Numbered from the stretch's first letter, positions 1 to 6,324 are shown. The stretch is DNA of 6,324 nucleotides from Bacteroidales bacterium (GCA_030600865.1 JAUVUS010000158.1:1-6324), one strand, 5' to 3'. Made by a program: numbers and translations. The notes: generated by a model from the sequence alone, not told the origin.

Positions 1-1113
1 AATGCAAAGTTATATTCCCGGAAATTAAACCTGAATGAATTAGCACTATTATTTAAAACTGACAAAACGGGGAATTCGGAATCATATCAACTCCCCGACA
101 AATTAGCATTACAATTAAGATTAAACATTGAAAATTTCGAAGCAGGCAAGTTTTATGCAACAAATATTAAAGGAAATCTGAACTATAAACCCAGAATGTT
201 TTCTTTACATGAAATATCTTTTAATTCAATGAACGGTAAAGTAAAAGCCGGTGGTGTGATAATTCAAAAATTCAACAATGATTTTTTGGTTAAAACACAA
301 AGCAGGCTTACAAATATTAACATGAACAAGCTGTTTTATTCATTTAATAATTTTGGACAATCTTTTATCACCAATCAAAATCTGGGGGGCAGCTTAACAG
401 GAGATGTTTATTTTTCTTCGGAATGGTCCGATAAAATTGAAATATACAAAAGTACAGTAAGCTCTGAATGCGATATTACCATTTCAAATGGAGAACTGAA
501 TAATTTTGAGCCTCTGTTAGGACTTTCAAGGTTTATTGACGTTGACGAACTAAAAAAGATTAGATTTTCAACTTTGAAAAATAAAATTACAATTAGAGAT
601 GAACAAATAATCATTCCACAAATGGATATTGAATCATCTGCACTAAATCTTAAAGCTTCAGGGATTCACCAGTTTAGCAATGAATATACATACCATACAA
701 AAGTATTATTATCAGATTTGTTATCGGGTAAAATGAAAAAATCTAACCGCAAAAAACAAGTTGATGAAAACATAGAAGAAGATGATGAAGGAAGAGTAAC
801 TTTATATTTGATTATAGAAGGCGATAAAGATAAAAGTAAAGTTAAATATGACAGAAAAGCGGCACGTACAGTGCGAAAGGAAAATTTGAAAGATGAACGT
901 AAAGAACTAAAGCAGATTTTAAACGAAGAGTTTGGATGGTTTAAAAAAGATAGTACAATAAATTCCAAAGCTGTTCAAGACAATGATCAGAACAAATTTG
1001 AAATTGAATTTGAAGAAAATCAGCCGGAACAAAAAAAGGAAGAAGAAATAGAATCTGATCAAAAGTTTATTATCGAATGGGAAGAAGACACTATAAATAA
1101 CATGTTACAATAA
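1..1113 (+). CDS. AsmA-like C-terminal domain protein, 3' part only (5' end outside the window)
   Basis: The frame is open from the first base, so the ATG at 196 is internal and 370 residues of a longer protein are visible. AsmA-family proteins are long envelope proteins anchored at the inner membrane, linked to outer-membrane biogenesis and lipid transport; the exact role here is inferred only. The visible part starts with alternating beta-strand sequence. It then has an AsmA C-terminal core around residues 130-225, with GSLTGDVYF, GELNNFEPLLGLSRF and a following IIPQMDIESSALNLKASG strand pair. After this comes a basic and acidic linker, then KYDRKAARTVRKEN (282-295) leading into EFGWFKKD (310-317), a block I associate with Bacteroidetes members of the family. 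The tail is very acidic and holds two similar motifs, KFEIEFEEN and KFIIEWEED. The gene ends in TAA, 73 bases before the kinase gene. Family assignment is good; function is not resolved. Confidence 0.8.
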   Translation, partial: NAKLYSRKLNLNELALLFKTDKTGNSESYQLPDKLALQLRLNIENFEAGKFYATNIKGNLNYKPRMFSLHEISFNSMNGKVKAGGVIIQKFNNDFLVKTQSRLTNINMNKLFYSFNNFGQSFITNQNLGGSLTGDVYFSSEWSDKIEIYKSTVSSECDITISNGELNNFEPLLGLSRFIDVDELKKIRFSTLKNKITIRDEQIIIPQMDIESSALNLKASGIHQFSNEYTYHTKVLLSDLLSGKMKKSNRKKQVDENIEEDDEGRVTLYLIIEGDKDKSKVKYDRKAARTVRKENLKDERKELKQILNEEFGWFKKDSTINSKAVQDNDQNKFEIEFEENQPEQKKEEEIESDQKFIIEWEEDTINNMLQ

Positions 1114-1186
1114 TTTAAGATATTTTTATACCGGACTCGTTTATAAATAATTATATTATTTTTACGGTGTTTATTAAATAATTTTA
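1114..1186 (+). other. Short AT-rich intergenic gap between the AsmA-like gene and the kinase gene
   Basis: These 73 bases are almost entirely A and T. There is no GC-rich hairpin followed by a T-run, so no intrinsic terminator is evident for the upstream gene. A TATTTTTA at 1157-1164 is one base off the Bacteroidetes TAnnTTTG box, which is too weak in this composition to call a promoter. The kinase could be read through from upstream or have its own weak promoter; the sequence does not decide. Confidence 0.5.
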
Positions 1187-2362
1187 TTGACCTTGAATAT
1201 TTATACAAAAAAACAAAAATGGAAACTCTTATTGCTTGTTGTTGCAGTTGTAATAGGAGTTTTAACATTCCTTACTACCAATAATCTTGCTCAGAAATTG
1301 TCAGTTGAAGAGCGTAAAAAAGTTGAGTTATGGGCTCTGGGTATGCGTCAACTTTCGGCTCTTGATAACGAAGAAAAAGATTACACATTTATTCTCGAAG
1401 TAATCAAAAACAACGAAACTGTTCCGGTTATTCTTACCGATAAAGAAGGTCAAATAATATCGTCACGAAACCTGGATCCCAATAAAGAAAATGATCCCAA
1501 ATACCTGAGCAAGCAGCTCGGCAAAATGAAAAACGACAATGATCCAATTGAAATAACTTTATTAGACGGGAATAAGAATTTTATTTATTATAAAGAATCA
1601 ACGTTATTAACGCGCCTTTTTTATTTCCCGATAATTCAATTTGGCGTAATAACGTTGTTTCTGCTGGTTTCATATATCGCATTTAATGTGTCGCGAAAAG
1701 TTGAACAGAACCAGGTTTGGGTTGGAATGTCAAAAGAAACTGCTCATCAACTAGGCACACCAACTTCTTCGTTAATGGCTAGTCTAGAATTATTAAGATT
1801 AAAAAATGTGGATGAAAAAATTGTTGTCGAATTCGAAAAAGATGTTAAAAGACTGGAAAAAATTACCGAGCGATTTTCAAAAATTGGCTCTGTCCCTAAA
1901 CTCGAAAAACAGGATATTGTTAGTGTTTTAATAAATACTGTAAATTATATTAAAGCCCGATCTTCAGATAAAATAAAATTTAAACTAAATTTTTCAGAGA
2001 ATGATAAAATTCTGGTGCCATTTAATGCATCCTTATTTGAATGGGTCGTAGAAAATTTATTAAAAAACGCCATCGATTCAATGGAAGGGAACGGAAACAT
2101 AACAATTAATATTGATGATAGAATACAGTTTTTATTTATTGATATTATTGATGAAGGAAAAGGTTTGCCTAAATCAAAATATAAAACAATCTTTCAACCG
2201 GGATATACTACAAAACATCGAGGATGGGGACTGGGCCTGTCTTTGTCAAAAAGGATAATAGAGTTATACCACGACGGAAAAATATTTGTAAATCATTCCG
2301 AAATTGATAAGGGTACAAGTATGCGAATTGTTATGAAAAAGCAACAGCTTCAGAAGTTCTGA
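1187..2362 (+). CDS. Membrane sensor histidine kinase, orphan in this window
   Basis: A two-component sensor kinase of 391 residues that should autophosphorylate on His and pass phosphate to an unidentified response regulator. Membrane segment 1 is at about residues 12-30. An extracytoplasmic region of roughly 105 residues follows (VPVILTDKEGQIISS at 79-93 looks PAS/Cache-like, inferred). Membrane segment 2 is at about 145-167. The H-box is ETAHQLGTPTSSL with His187. The ATPase domain has the N-box ENLLKNAIDS (Asn294), the DEGKGLP box (Asp322), FQPGYTTK (336-343) and GWGLGLS (346-352), so the catalytic domain looks intact. Only about 20 residues separate segment 2 from His187, so there is no room for a HAMP domain. 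The start must be a TTG: an in-frame TAA lies at 1175-1177, no ATG occurs before residue 53, and starting there would delete the first membrane segment. TTG at 1193 (MNIYTKKQ) is an equally plausible start. Confidence 0.9.
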   Translation: MTLNIYTKKQKWKLLLLVVAVVIGVLTFLTTNNLAQKLSVEERKKVELWALGMRQLSALDNEEKDYTFILEVIKNNETVPVILTDKEGQIISSRNLDPNKENDPKYLSKQLGKMKNDNDPIEITLLDGNKNFIYYKESTLLTRLFYFPIIQFGVITLFLLVSYIAFNVSRKVEQNQVWVGMSKETAHQLGTPTSSLMASLELLRLKNVDEKIVVEFEKDVKRLEKITERFSKIGSVPKLEKQDIVSVLINTVNYIKARSSDKIKFKLNFSENDKILVPFNASLFEWVVENLLKNAIDSMEGNGNITINIDDRIQFLFIDIIDEGKGLPKSKYKTIFQPGYTTKHRGWGLGLSLSKRIIELYHDGKIFVNHSEIDKGTSMRIVMKKQQLQKF

Positions 2363-2560
2363 CCTGATTGCTAAATATCAACATATTGGAAACGTTTCTT
2401 CGTTAATTATTATTCGATATTCAAAAAAAAGTAATATGTGATAGCTGACAATCTTAACAAAGTCGTTACATTAAGGTATGATTTCTGAAATTTTATATTG
2501 ATCAATAAGTACCTGTAAGCTTTGAGTCATTTTTTCTTTTTTTATTCAAATATTAATTTA
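2363..2560 (+). other. Intergenic region upstream of the DUF177-rpmF-plsX-fabH operon
   Basis: Most of a 228-base gap between the kinase and the operon. I see no credible coding region on either strand and no intrinsic terminator after the kinase. It contains a 10-bp palindrome GAAACGTTTC (2389-2398), a 12-bp palindrome (2496-2507, listed separately) and a T-rich run at 2531-2543 just upstream of the promoter box. This is the longest non-coding stretch in the window and the likely site of control of the downstream operon. Confidence 0.6.
2496..2507. repeat. 12-bp perfect palindrome TATTGATCAATA, candidate operator
   Basis: TATTGATCAATA equals its own reverse complement, and the symmetry stops at the next base on each side. 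It lies about 54 bases upstream of the -7 box at 2561, a position where a dimeric regulator could act. A perfect 12-mer palindrome is uncommon but not rare in AT-rich DNA, so a role is inference only. No known regulator site is recognised in it. Confidence 0.3.
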
Positions 2561-2568
2561 TACTTTTG
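2561..2568 (+). promoter_or_regulatory. Bacteroidetes-type -7 promoter box (TACTTTTG) for the DUF177-rpmF-plsX-fabH operon
   Basis: TACTTTTG matches the Bacteroidetes primary-sigma -7 consensus TAnnTTTG exactly. It lies 22 bases before the GTG start of the first operon gene, which predicts transcription beginning near 2573-2576 and a leader of about 15-18 bases. A TTTG -33 element is not clear at the usual distance; only a T-rich run is present there (2531-2543). The position directly before a long operon supports the call. Confidence 0.65.
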
Positions 2569-2590
2569 CACGATGTAATTTTTAGAAGGC

Positions 2591-3124
2591 GTGGATCAAT
2601 TAAGCAAATATCGGATTGTTTATCAGGGCTTAAACGTAGGATTGCATGAATTCGATTTTGAAATTGATGATTTGTTCTTTGAGAGTTTGGAATATTCAGA
2701 CATTAAAAAAGGTGGTCTAAAAGCAAAGGTTTATTTAAATAAAAAATCAACTTTTTTGGAATTAGACTTTAAGATTGATGGATATGTTGAATTAATTTGT
2801 GATCGTTGTTTAGACGAATACAAACAGCCGGTTAATTACGAAGGAAAACTGTATGTTAAGTTTTCGGAAAAAGAAGATGAACTGGCCGATGATGTAATTT
2901 GTTTATTACCTACAGATCATGAATTAGACATTTCTCATTATATCTACGAAAGCATAAATTTGAGTATTCCTTTAAAACGAGTTCATCCCGACGATGGAGA
3001 AGGGAACGTAACTTGTAATCCGGAAATGTTAGAAAAATTAGAAAACTATAAAACAGGTGAACCTGCCGACGACGATATTGATCCAAGGTGGGAAGATTTA
3101 AGAAATTTAAAGGCAAATAAATAA
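2591..3124 (+). CDS. DUF177 / YceD family protein, rRNA- or ribosome-linked
   Basis: A 177-residue protein of the DUF177 (YceD) family, whose gene commonly sits directly before rpmF. Family members are linked to large-subunit rRNA accumulation in plants and are inferred to have a similar role in bacteria; the biochemical activity is not firmly known. The sequence shows an N-terminal beta-rich half, the family CxxC motif CDRC at residues 70-73 in ELICDRCLDEY, an acidic middle, and a C-terminal DPRWEDLRNL (164-173), a typical ending of the family. Further cysteines are at 104 and 142. The GTG start is forced: an in-frame TAA lies at 2576-2578 and the only Met codon is near residue 146. AGAAGG at 2584-2589 is too close to the start to be an ordinary Shine-Dalgarno. 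The gene is 12 bases from rpmF, so cotranscription is expected. Confidence 0.9.
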   Translation: MDQLSKYRIVYQGLNVGLHEFDFEIDDLFFESLEYSDIKKGGLKAKVYLNKKSTFLELDFKIDGYVELICDRCLDEYKQPVNYEGKLYVKFSEKEDELADDVICLLPTDHELDISHYIYESINLSIPLKRVHPDDGEGNVTCNPEMLEKLENYKTGEPADDDIDPRWEDLRNLKANK

Positions 3125-3136
3125 TAATTAGAAGAA

Positions 3137-3322
3137 ATGGCACATCCAAAGAGAAAAACATCGAAACAGAGAAGAGACAAGAGAAGAACACATTACAAAG
3201 CAACACCACCAACTGTTGCAGCATGTTCAAATTGCGGTGCTACACATGAGTATCACAGAGTTTGTCCTGAGTGCGGATATTACAAAGGACAATTAGCTGT
3301 TGATAAAGAAGTAAACGCATAG
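3137..3322 (+). CDS. rpmF: 50S ribosomal protein L32
   Basis: Ribosomal protein L32, a small zinc-ribbon component of the large ribosomal subunit. The 61-residue sequence begins [20 protein letters not shown], the characteristic basic N-terminus that threads into rRNA. It carries a complete four-cysteine zinc ribbon: Cys30 and Cys33 (CSNC), then Cys43 and Cys46 (CPEC). All four ligands are present, so this is the zinc-binding form rather than a cysteine-less paralogue. The length is normal. The ATG lies 12 bases after the DUF177 stop with no strong ribosome-binding site, in line with the other genes here. The position between DUF177 and plsX is the classical one. Confidence 0.98.
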   Translation: MAHPKRKTSKQRRDKRRTHYKATPPTVAACSNCGATHEYHRVCPECGYYKGQLAVDKEVNA

Positions 3323-3342
3323 CTTAAGAAATTCAAACTCGT

Positions 3343-4284
3343 ATGAGAATTGGAATAGATATTATGGGTGGCGATTTTGCTCCTGAAGCTACGGTTTTAG
3401 GGGCAATTTTAGCTCATAAAGAAATGTCATCCGAAGATCAAATTGTACTTATCGGAGATCAGGAGAAAATTATTGAAATATTAAATCGTGAAAAAATAAA
3501 TCCTGATAGTTTTGACATTATTCATGCATCACAGGTAATAGAAATGCATGATCACCCGGCAAAAGCTTTTGCCAAAAAGCCGGATTCCGGTATTGCAATA
3601 GGATATGGACTTTTATTAAAAGGCGAAATTGCGGGATTTGCCAGTGCAGGAAATACCGGTGCTATGCTGGTTGGTGCAATGTATACTGTTAAATCAATTC
3701 CCGGTGTTATACGTCCGGTAATTACAGCATCTATACCAAAACCAGATGGTTCGTATTCAATAATACTTGATGTTGGGATTAATCCCGACACAAAACCGGA
3801 TGTACTTTACCAGTATGGAATTTTAGGATCGATTTATGAAGAACATGTGCATAACATAAAAAACCCAAAAATTGCTTTAATGAATATTGGTTCTGAAGAA
3901 GAAAAGGGGAATCTGGTTACAAAATCAGCACATGAGTTAATGAAAGACTCCCCTGACTTTAACTTTATTGGAAATATTGAAGCTAATGAAATATTTAGTG
4001 AAGATAAAGCTGATGTTATTGTTTGTGACGGATTTGTTGGCAATGTAATATTAAAAGAAGCTGAAGCTTTTTACACTTTATTTAAGAAAAGGAAAATTCA
4101 GGACGAATTACTTGAGAAGTTCAATTTTGAAAATTATGGTGGGACTCCAATTTTAGGAGTAAATAAGAATATAGTAATTGGTCATGGTATTTCGAATGAT
4201 GTGGCCATTAAAAATATGATTCTCCATACGAAAGAAGTGATTAAAGCAAACCTTTCTGAAAAAATCAAAGTGGCATTTAAATGA
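3343..4284 (+). CDS. plsX: Phosphate acyltransferase PlsX
   Basis: PlsX converts acyl-ACP and inorganic phosphate to acyl-phosphate, the donor used by PlsY to acylate glycerol-3-phosphate at the start of phospholipid synthesis. It is a peripheral membrane enzyme. The 313-residue protein is full length for the family. It starts [14 protein letters not shown] and has SAGNTGA (101-107), LDVGINPD (142-149, where Ala is commoner in place of Ile), [10 protein letters not shown] (181-190), [14 protein letters not shown] (225-238) and [10 protein letters not shown] (265-274). The ATG is 20 bases after the rpmF stop and is the only start that keeps the conserved N-terminus. The TGA stop overlaps the fabH ATG by four bases (ATGA), suggesting translational coupling of two consecutive lipid-synthesis steps. 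Confidence 0.97.
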   Translation: MRIGIDIMGGDFAPEATVLGAILAHKEMSSEDQIVLIGDQEKIIEILNREKINPDSFDIIHASQVIEMHDHPAKAFAKKPDSGIAIGYGLLLKGEIAGFASAGNTGAMLVGAMYTVKSIPGVIRPVITASIPKPDGSYSIILDVGINPDTKPDVLYQYGILGSIYEEHVHNIKNPKIALMNIGSEEEKGNLVTKSAHELMKDSPDFNFIGNIEANEIFSEDKADVIVCDGFVGNVILKEAEAFYTLFKKRKIQDELLEKFNFENYGGTPILGVNKNIVIGHGISNDVAIKNMILHTKEVIKANLSEKIKVAFK

Positions 4285-5291
4285 CAAAATTAAGAACAAC
4301 AATTACAGGCATAGGAGCATTTGTTCCGGATTATATCCTTACCAATGACGAATTGAGTAAAATGGTCGATACTTCTGATGAATGGATTATGACCAGAATT
4401 GGGATTAAGGAAAGACATATTATCAAAGAGGAAGGAGAGGGATCTTCGTTTGTAGGTGCTAAGGCTGTACAACAGTTGCTTGAAAAAACAAATACTTCAC
4501 CCGACGAAGTTGACTTGTTAATTTGTGCTACCGTTACTCCCGATCATCAATTTCCTGCAACAGCAAATATTATTAGTGATAAAGTTGGAATTAAAAATGC
4601 ATTTAGCTTTGATTTAAATGCCGGATGTTCAGGATTTTTATATGCTTTAACAACTGCATCGAAATTTATCGAATGTGGGTCACATAAAAAAGTGGTTGTA
4701 GTTGGTGCCGAAAAAATGTCATCAATTGTTGATTACCAGGATCGTGCAACTTGCCCTATTTTTGGTGACGGAGCAGGAGCTGTCCTTTTAGAACCAACAA
4801 CTGAAGATATTGGTATTGTTGATTCTAAATTACAGTCAGATGGAGTTGGAAGAATTCATTTACACCAGAAAGCAGGAGGTTCTGTAAAACCATCTTCGCA
4901 CGAAACAATAGATGCGCGTGAACATTATATTTACCAGGAAGGTCAACCTGTTTTCAAATGGGCAGTTTCGAAAATGGCAGATGTTTCGATTGAGGTGATG
5001 GAAAGAAACGGAATTACACCTGAAACTTTAGCATGGCTAGTTCCACATCAGGCAAATATGCGTATTATCGAAGCTACTGCAAAGCGTATGGGTATTAAGA
5101 AAGAACAAGTAATGATTAATATCCATAGATATGGTAATACTACGTCTGCTACATTACCCCTTTGTTTGTGGGAATGGGAAGATCAATTAAAGAAAGGCGA
5201 TAATATTATTCTTGCAACATTTGGTGCCGGATTTACCTGGGGAGCTATGTATGTGAAGTGGGGATACGATGGTAAAGATGTAAAGAAATAA
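4281..5291 (+). CDS. fabH: Beta-ketoacyl-ACP synthase III (FabH)
   Basis: FabH condenses a short acyl-CoA (acetyl-CoA, or branched primers in some bacteria) with malonyl-ACP, the first elongation step of type II fatty acid synthesis. The 336 residues contain the complete catalytic triad: Cys116 in [13 protein letters not shown], His256 in PHQANMR, and Asn286 in [12 protein letters not shown]. Other family signatures are [17 protein letters not shown] near residues 31-47, [12 protein letters not shown] (161-172) and [10 protein letters not shown] near the C-terminus. The substrate preference (acetyl or branched primer) cannot be read from these motifs. The ATG overlaps the plsX stop. The gene is last in the operon and is followed by an intrinsic terminator. 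Confidence 0.97.
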   Translation: MTKLRTTITGIGAFVPDYILTNDELSKMVDTSDEWIMTRIGIKERHIIKEEGEGSSFVGAKAVQQLLEKTNTSPDEVDLLICATVTPDHQFPATANIISDKVGIKNAFSFDLNAGCSGFLYALTTASKFIECGSHKKVVVVGAEKMSSIVDYQDRATCPIFGDGAGAVLLEPTTEDIGIVDSKLQSDGVGRIHLHQKAGGSVKPSSHETIDAREHYIYQEGQPVFKWAVSKMADVSIEVMERNGITPETLAWLVPHQANMRIIEATAKRMGIKKEQVMINIHRYGNTTSATLPLCLWEWEDQLKKGDNIILATFGAGFTWGAMYVKWGYDGKDVKK

Positions 5292-5317
5292 TTATATTTA
5301 ATTTAAATTATGAATAA

Positions 5318-5347
5318 GGCTGTTAAGAATTTTTAGCAGCCTTTTTT
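5318..5347 (+). terminator. Intrinsic terminator after fabH
   Basis: An 8-bp stem pairs GGCTGTTA (5318-5325) with TAGCAGCC (5334-5341), with one G-T wobble and an 8-base loop. It is followed directly by six T residues (5342-5347) and preceded by an A-rich stretch. This is a textbook rho-independent terminator 26 bases after the fabH stop. It separates the fatty acid operon from the downstream lipoprotein gene. Confidence 0.9.
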
Positions 5348-5385
5348 ATTAAGAAATTTAAAACTATATTTAGTATTTAATTTTT

Positions 5386-6324
5386 ATGATTATGAGATTT
5401 TTTTTATTTAACGTATTTCAATTCTTAATTATTTTAATAATCTCAGTTAGTTGCGAGAAAGAAGAGAACCCTCCGATAGCAAAATTCTCAACAATAAAGG
5501 TTGAAAAAGATCGGAAAGTATATGTAACATTTCATGACGAATCAATTAATAAGGCAAATTCCTGGAAATGGACTATTAGTGGCTATAATTCTACTCAAAC
5601 TTCAACAGAACAAAATCCTACAATTGTATTTGATAAAGAGGGTAAATATGATGTTACATTAGTGGTTTCAAATGATGGAGGATCAGATGATGTTATTAAA
5701 GATGATTTTTTATACATTTCACGTTTTAACAGTTTGATGCCGGCGGATGCAATAATTCAGCACGAAGAGGAGAATGTTATTCTGGAAGCTAAATCATACT
5801 GTTTAATAGCAAGCTTTGAAGGAAGAGGACACGACTGTCATATTGAAACTTTTGGCACAGATATTAATGGAGAGCAAGTTGGCATATTGATCTATTGGGA
5901 CCTTTTATTAAATTTTTATATGTATGAATCCTATACTCTTGGATTATCAGAAGACTTAGTTTTTTTTAATGTAACCAACAATAGTAATAGCAATTTTGAT
6001 TATTTTATAGTTAATCGGGGAACAGAATATGAATCGCTTGAACAGTTCGTAATTCCAAATGATGGTATTAAACATGGAACCGGGTATTACCTGGCAAATA
6101 ATAATATGGAAGTAAGAGCATATTCACAGGAAGGTTATGCTGCCTGGAAAGATAATGATAATTTTAATATTCCCTGGAAAGATAATCAGGTTGTTGATTT
6201 AACAACTAATCAAATAAAACATGAAAAGAGTAGTTTGCTTATTAACTCAAAAGCATATTATCCTTCTATAAACTTGAAAAGTAAACATACACCAGAACAA
6301 AAGATTTCGGAAAACTCTGTTATC
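5386..6324 (+). CDS. Predicted PKD-domain lipoprotein, 5' part (3' end outside the window)
   Basis: Open for 313 codons to the window edge with no stop. A hydrophobic signal peptide (about residues 4-20) leads to a lipobox-like SVSC with Cys23. The residues after it, CEKEE, resemble the Bacteroidetes lipoprotein surface-export signal, so outer-membrane surface display is inferred. Residues about 27-112 form a PKD (polycystic kidney disease, Ig-like) domain: SWKWTISG, then NPTIVFDKEGKYDVTLVVSN. PKD domains usually mediate binding or act as spacers in surface proteins. Residues 113-313 are not recognised. They are beta-rich and include segments such as DCHIETFGTDINGE and MEVRAYSQEGYAAW that recall degenerate beta-propeller repeats. 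ATG 5386 is used; ATG 5392 (MRFFLF) is an equally good start. The gene lies 38 bases after the terminator; TATATTTA at 5365-5372 is a one-mismatch candidate -7 box. The binding partner is unknown. Confidence 0.8.
   Translation, partial: MIMRFFLFNVFQFLIILIISVSCEKEENPPIAKFSTIKVEKDRKVYVTFHDESINKANSWKWTISGYNSTQTSTEQNPTIVFDKEGKYDVTLVVSNDGGSDDVIKDDFLYISRFNSLMPADAIIQHEEENVILEAKSYCLIASFEGRGHDCHIETFGTDINGEQVGILIYWDLLLNFYMYESYTLGLSEDLVFFNVTNNSNSNFDYFIVNRGTEYESLEQFVIPNDGIKHGTGYYLANNNMEVRAYSQEGYAAWKDNDNFNIPWKDNQVVDLTTNQIKHEKSSLLINSKAYYPSINLKSKHTPEQKISENSVI
6143..6186 (+). repeat. 14-base direct repeat within the lipoprotein gene
   Basis: CCTGGAAAGATAAT occurs at 6143-6156 and again at 6173-6186, exactly 30 bases (10 codons) apart and in the same frame. 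It encodes WKDN twice, at residues 254-257 and 264-267. It could be a small internal duplication or a short structural repeat of the protein. Confidence 0.6.

Noticed and set aside
196..198. ATG 196 as the start of the AsmA-like gene
   Set aside because: The frame is open back to base 1 with the same beta-rich protein character, so this Met is internal and the gene is truncated by the window edge.
1126..1147. Weak hairpin TTTATA...TATAAA after the AsmA-like gene
   Set aside because: The stem is only A-T pairs and no T-run follows, so it does not qualify as a terminator.
1059..1268. Minus-strand open frame across the AsmA-kinase gap
   Set aside because: It covers the end of one gene and the start of another, has low-complexity Ile/Asn/Lys-rich sequence and no recognisable domain, and fits an antisense artefact of AT-rich DNA.
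2389..2398. 10-bp palindrome GAAACGTTTC after the kinase gene
   Set aside because: It resembles the core of LacI-family operators, but 10-bp palindromes are expected several times by chance in a window of this size, and it lies far (about 165 bases) from the promoter box.
2910..3230. Minus-strand open frame of 106 codons opposite the DUF177 and rpmF genes
   Set aside because: It lies opposite two clearly conserved genes and its Leu/Phe-rich translation is what the antisense of Lys/Glu-rich coding sequence gives.
1..6324. A novel multi-gene defence, mobile or biosynthetic system
   Set aside because: No transposase, integrase, nuclease, toxin-antitoxin pair, CRISPR repeat or biosynthetic cluster is visible; the central operon is conserved housekeeping.

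Overview
The window looks like a stretch of an AT-rich Bacteroidetes (Bacteroidota) chromosome, plausibly from the Bacteroidales/Marinilabiliales side, although the order cannot be fixed from sequence alone. The evidence is a low-GC composition, gene starts without recognisable Shine-Dalgarno sequences, a promoter box of the Bacteroidetes type (TAnnTTTG), a Bacteroidetes-type AsmA-like protein and histidine kinase, and a lipoprotein whose residues after the cysteine resemble the Bacteroidetes surface-export signal. Every gene reads left to right on the + strand.

Positions 1-1113 hold the 3' end of a large AsmA-like envelope protein. After a 73-base AT-rich gap comes a membrane sensor histidine kinase (1187-2362, TTG start) with no response regulator beside it. 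A 228-base intergenic region follows. It contains a 12-bp perfect palindrome and, at its downstream end, a promoter box.

Positions 2591-5291 hold a tight housekeeping operon: DUF177/YceD protein, ribosomal protein L32 (rpmF), phosphate acyltransferase (plsX) and beta-ketoacyl-ACP synthase III (fabH). The gaps are 12 and 20 bases, then a 4-base ATGA overlap. This is the widely conserved cluster that links ribosome assembly to the start of fatty acid and phospholipid synthesis: FabH makes the first acetoacetyl-ACP, and PlsX converts acyl-ACP to acyl-phosphate for phosphatidic acid synthesis. A clear intrinsic terminator (5318-5347) closes the operon.

From 5386 to the window end runs the 5' part of a predicted lipoprotein with one PKD domain followed by an unrecognised region, possibly a degenerate beta-propeller. 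It has no stop before the edge.

No RNA genes, mobile elements, CRISPR arrays, origins or defence genes were seen. Most of the window is conserved core genome. The less explained parts are the histidine kinase (atypical H-box, no HAMP domain, no partner gene), the palindrome upstream of the fatty acid operon, and the C-terminal part of the lipoprotein.
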